DNA from: CALBZG01 sp964486295
GTDB taxonomy: Bacteria > Bacillota > Clostridia > Peptostreptococcales > Anaerovoracaceae
DNA length: 64,000 nt
NCBI GenBank assembly: GCA_964486295.1
Contig: CAZAMF010000003.1
Coordinates: 62,001 to 126,000 of the forward strand
Direction: 5' to 3'
Positions 62,060 through 64,000 of this stretch are shown here, one piece after another. Under the pieces are notes generated by a model. That model searched no databases and was not told where the DNA came from. It was given only the letters and a program-made list of their open reading frames with translations. How positions within the stretch are numbered: position 1 is the stretch's first letter; each line of letters begins with the position of its first letter. A program made the translations under genes and the position numbers.

Positions 62060-63094
62060 ATGGGCTTGCTAAAAGAATTGGCAACTAAATATAAAACCGT
62101 CTCGATAGTAGGGATGGCCAAAAACTCCGGTAAAACCACCGCCCTGAATTTCTTTATCGAAGAAGCGATGGATGAAGGACTGCTGATCGGGGTGACATCC
62201 ACCGGCCGGGACGGCGAATCAACGGATCTTGTTACAGGGACAGAGAAACCAAGGGTCTACCTATATTCGGGGACCCTGGTTTCTGTTCCTACGCAGCTTT
62301 ATGATCTGGCAGAGGCAGGATTGGAAATCCTCAGGATGACCAATTATCATACGTCTATCGGACAACTGATGCTTTGCCGCGTAGTCGATTCGGGGTATGT
62401 TCAGATCGCAGGACCGGTCAATACGGCGGATCATAAAAAGCTCTGCGAGGAGATGTTTGCCTATGGAGCGGATATGGTGCTGATCGACGGCGCTATCGAC
62501 CGGAAATCCATTGCGGCGCCGGATACCTCGGACGCCATCGTGCTGGCCACCGGGGCGGTACTTTCCAGAAGCCTGAAAAAGGTGGTGGAGGAGACGGCGC
62601 ATGTGGTGGGTCTATATCAGCTGCCGGTGCTGGAGCAGGGGGAGGCCCGGATGCTTCTGGAGTCCGGAACACCTGACAAAATAATCATACTGGAAAAAGG
62701 CGGCGCTGAATGCGGCGAATTGTCGGCTCGGGTCCTTGACCTGAAAACCGGCCTCGCAGCTTCAAGATTTCTTGACGATGAAATCAATGATGAAACGGAA
62801 TATATCTATATTCCGGGAGCGTTGACCAACAGCGTGATCGCCGACATCAATCCGGAAAAACTGAAAAGAATCAAAGTGGTCCTGAAGGATCCGACAAAAA
62901 TATTCATTGACAGCATGAATTGGCAGCAATTGAGAAAAAGGGGTTTTACAGCATATGTTCTGGACAATATAACAGTGGCTGCAGTCACCGTTAACCCCAT
63001 CGCGCCTCTTGGCTACGCATTCGGCCATGAAGAGCTTAGAAGCGCAATGGAAGGAGCTTTAAACGGAATACCGGTAGTAGATGTCAGAATGTAG
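62060..63094 (+). CDS. kamB: Lysine 5,6-aminomutase reactivase subunit KamB
   Basis: 344 residues. P-loop GMAKNSGKTT (18-27) starts the protein, then a central domain with VLIDGAIDRKSIAAPDTSDAIVLATGAV and a C-terminal YIPGALTNSVIADI. It matches the unknown gene after kamA in lysine fermentation clusters, named as part of the reactivating factor for the adenosylcobalamin-dependent lysine 5,6-aminomutase. Function is by family and position. Confidence 0.88.
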   Translation: MGLLKELATKYKTVSIVGMAKNSGKTTALNFFIEEAMDEGLLIGVTSTGRDGESTDLVTGTEKPRVYLYSGTLVSVPTQLYDLAEAGLEILRMTNYHTSIGQLMLCRVVDSGYVQIAGPVNTADHKKLCEEMFAYGADMVLIDGAIDRKSIAAPDTSDAIVLATGAVLSRSLKKVVEETAHVVGLYQLPVLEQGEARMLLESGTPDKIIILEKGGAECGELSARVLDLKTGLAASRFLDDEINDETEYIYIPGALTNSVIADINPEKLKRIKVVLKDPTKIFIDSMNWQQLRKRGFTAYVLDNITVAAVTVNPIAPLGYAFGHEELRSAMEGALNGIPVVDVRM

Positions 63095-63105
63095 GGGATC
63101 AAGCT

Positions 63106-64000
63106 ATGGCGAAAAGACTTGCAAACGTGAAGACCAGAAACCAGGTGGGAATGGACTATGTGATTTCCTGCCTGAACATCATTACCCCTTACGGGAAAAA
63201 AGAGTTGAAAGGCCTGGCTCCGTTCAGGCATGGCGAAGAGAAACTGCTGAGGCAGGAATTGCTGCGGGTATCCTCTTTGGCGGGAATTTACAGATCATCA
63301 AAGGATTTCTGCGATAAGATCGAAAGAGCCTTGATGCTGATGAAGGACTGCACTTTCACCATTGAAAGAGCTAAGAAAAACGCTTTGACGGTGGTAGAGC
63401 TGTTTGAACTGAAGTCACTACTGCTGGCGATGAGAGCCTTGACTATGGCGGTAGAAAATGCATCAGAGGAGATCCGTAAAACATATCCGAAAGAATTTCT
63501 GCTGGCGGACACGGAAGAATTGCTCAATATTCTGGATCCGAGAGGAGACAGAATCAACACTTTTTATATCTATGACGAGTTTTCGGAAAGGCTGGGTTTC
63601 CTCAGAAAAGAAAAGCGGGAAATCGAACTCAGGGTCCGTTCGCTGAGAAAAGCCGAGAGTTCAAAACTGAAAGAAGAAAAAGGGATCATCCTGACGCCAA
63701 AATTCGATCTGACTGTTTCGAAGTCCGAGAGCCCGAAAATCAAGGAAATGGAAGCAGTCGGCGAACTGGTGAAAATCGACGAAGATTACATGTCGGTCAC
63801 TTTTGCGCTGAAGGACAGCGAGGAAACCGGCAACCTGATCCACAGGATGAATCTTCTTGATGCGGATATCGATGATGAAGAGATGGCCGTGCGGATCGAG
63901 CTATCAGCCAAGGTAGCTTTTTACGAGAAGATCCTGCTGGATAACTGCAGGAAAGTCGGGAAGCTGGATATGACCTACGCGAAAGCCGTCCATGGTGTCA
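63106..64000 (+). CDS. kamC: KamC MutS-like reactivase ATPase, 3' truncated
   Basis: First 298 residues of an open frame running off the window, so not ended by a stop. ATG has GGGGAT some bases upstream. The beginning NQVGMDYVISCLNIITPYGKKELKGL and a helical core (CDKIERALMLMKDC, FELKSLLLAMRAL, EEIRKTYPKEFLLADTEELLNILDPRG) are those of MutS-like core/clamp domains. The ATPase domain is expected beyond the edge. In lysine clusters kamC precedes kamD and kamE (lysine 5,6-aminomutase). Confidence 0.85.
   Translation, partial: MAKRLANVKTRNQVGMDYVISCLNIITPYGKKELKGLAPFRHGEEKLLRQELLRVSSLAGIYRSSKDFCDKIERALMLMKDCTFTIERAKKNALTVVELFELKSLLLAMRALTMAVENASEEIRKTYPKEFLLADTEELLNILDPRGDRINTFYIYDEFSERLGFLRKEKREIELRVRSLRKAESSKLKEEKGIILTPKFDLTVSKSESPKIKEMEAVGELVKIDEDYMSVTFALKDSEETGNLIHRMNLLDADIDDEEMAVRIELSAKVAFYEKILLDNCRKVGKLDMTYAKAVHGV

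Noticed and set aside
1..64000. CRISPR arrays, insertion sequences, prophage genes, tRNA or rRNA
   Set aside because: No regular direct repeats with spacers, no transposase or integrase frames, and no tRNA/rRNA-like stretches were recognised. A covariance-model scan was not possible here.

Overview
The window reads as chromosome of an anaerobic, amino-acid-fermenting Clostridia with roughly 50 % GC. The lysine fermentation genes, a tungstate transporter, a thiolase, an acyl-CoA dehydrogenase with EtfBA, a GlnRS, an ATP synthase with a sodium-type c subunit, and several Clostridia-typical families (Gx transporter, DUF6873, VTC/DUF4956) point to the Eubacteriales family XIII / Anaerovoracaceae neighbourhood. 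That placement is an inference from gene content. No rRNA, tRNA, CRISPR array, insertion sequence or phage gene was found.

Layout. 1-2154: tupABC tungstate ABC transporter, with tupA cut by the window edge. 2425-5888: VTC polymerase-like protein, DUF4956 membrane protein and a beta-helix lipoprotein. 5970-7205 (minus): Rh-type ammonia channel. 7462-11379: two MoeA proteins, the second fused to a binding-protein domain, and a ThiF/MoeB-like E1, probably for Mo/W cofactor. 11570-13000: glutamine synthetase. 13158-14571: FetAB-like exporter. 14623-19343: Hsp33, a cupin, a NusG-II/Gx/DUF6873/radical-SAM run and an ECF S component. 19572-22591: acyl-CoA dehydrogenase with EtfBA. 22581-29217: nitroreductase, HD protein, patatin, sirtuin, SurE, isochorismatase-like hydrolase, DUF2156 protein and a GntR regulator. 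29373-34930: thiolase, malic enzyme, fumarase and GlnRS. 35024-39342: prepilin peptidase, TruA, dCMP deaminase, TagO/WecA-like transferase and UDP-GlcNAc 2-epimerase. 39557-46366: a small membrane protein and atpBEFHAGDC. 46517-56335: scpAB, an LtaS-like protein, an AddB-like nuclease and AddA-like helicase-nuclease, and an acyltransferase-like membrane protein. 56367-64000: the lysine fermentation locus.

The most interesting part is 56367-64000. The operon kdd-kamA-kamB-kamC... runs off the right edge. It is preceded by a near-perfect sigma-54 promoter (59514-59530) and, about 118 bp upstream of the predicted start site, by two tandem palindromes of the form GTGAAC-N8-GTTCAC, 31 bp apart. 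Upstream and divergent lies a sigma-54 activator of 687 residues. Its N-terminal half (about 340 residues) is a full-length relative of Kdd, the operon's own 3,5-diaminohexanoate dehydrogenase, with the glycine-rich dinucleotide-binding loop eroded. A further GTGAGT-N8-GTTCAC site lies at the predicted start site of the activator's own promoter. This suggests a pathway enzyme turned into a metabolite-sensing pseudoenzyme that switches on lysine fermentation and limits its own expression.

Energy logic: lysine fermentation yields acetyl-CoA, butyryl-CoA intermediates and ammonia. Thiolase, acyl-CoA dehydrogenase/EtfBA, the Rh channel, glutamine synthetase and a predicted Na+-coupled ATP synthase fit such a metabolism. 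Which acyl-CoA dehydrogenase serves which pathway cannot be told from this window.
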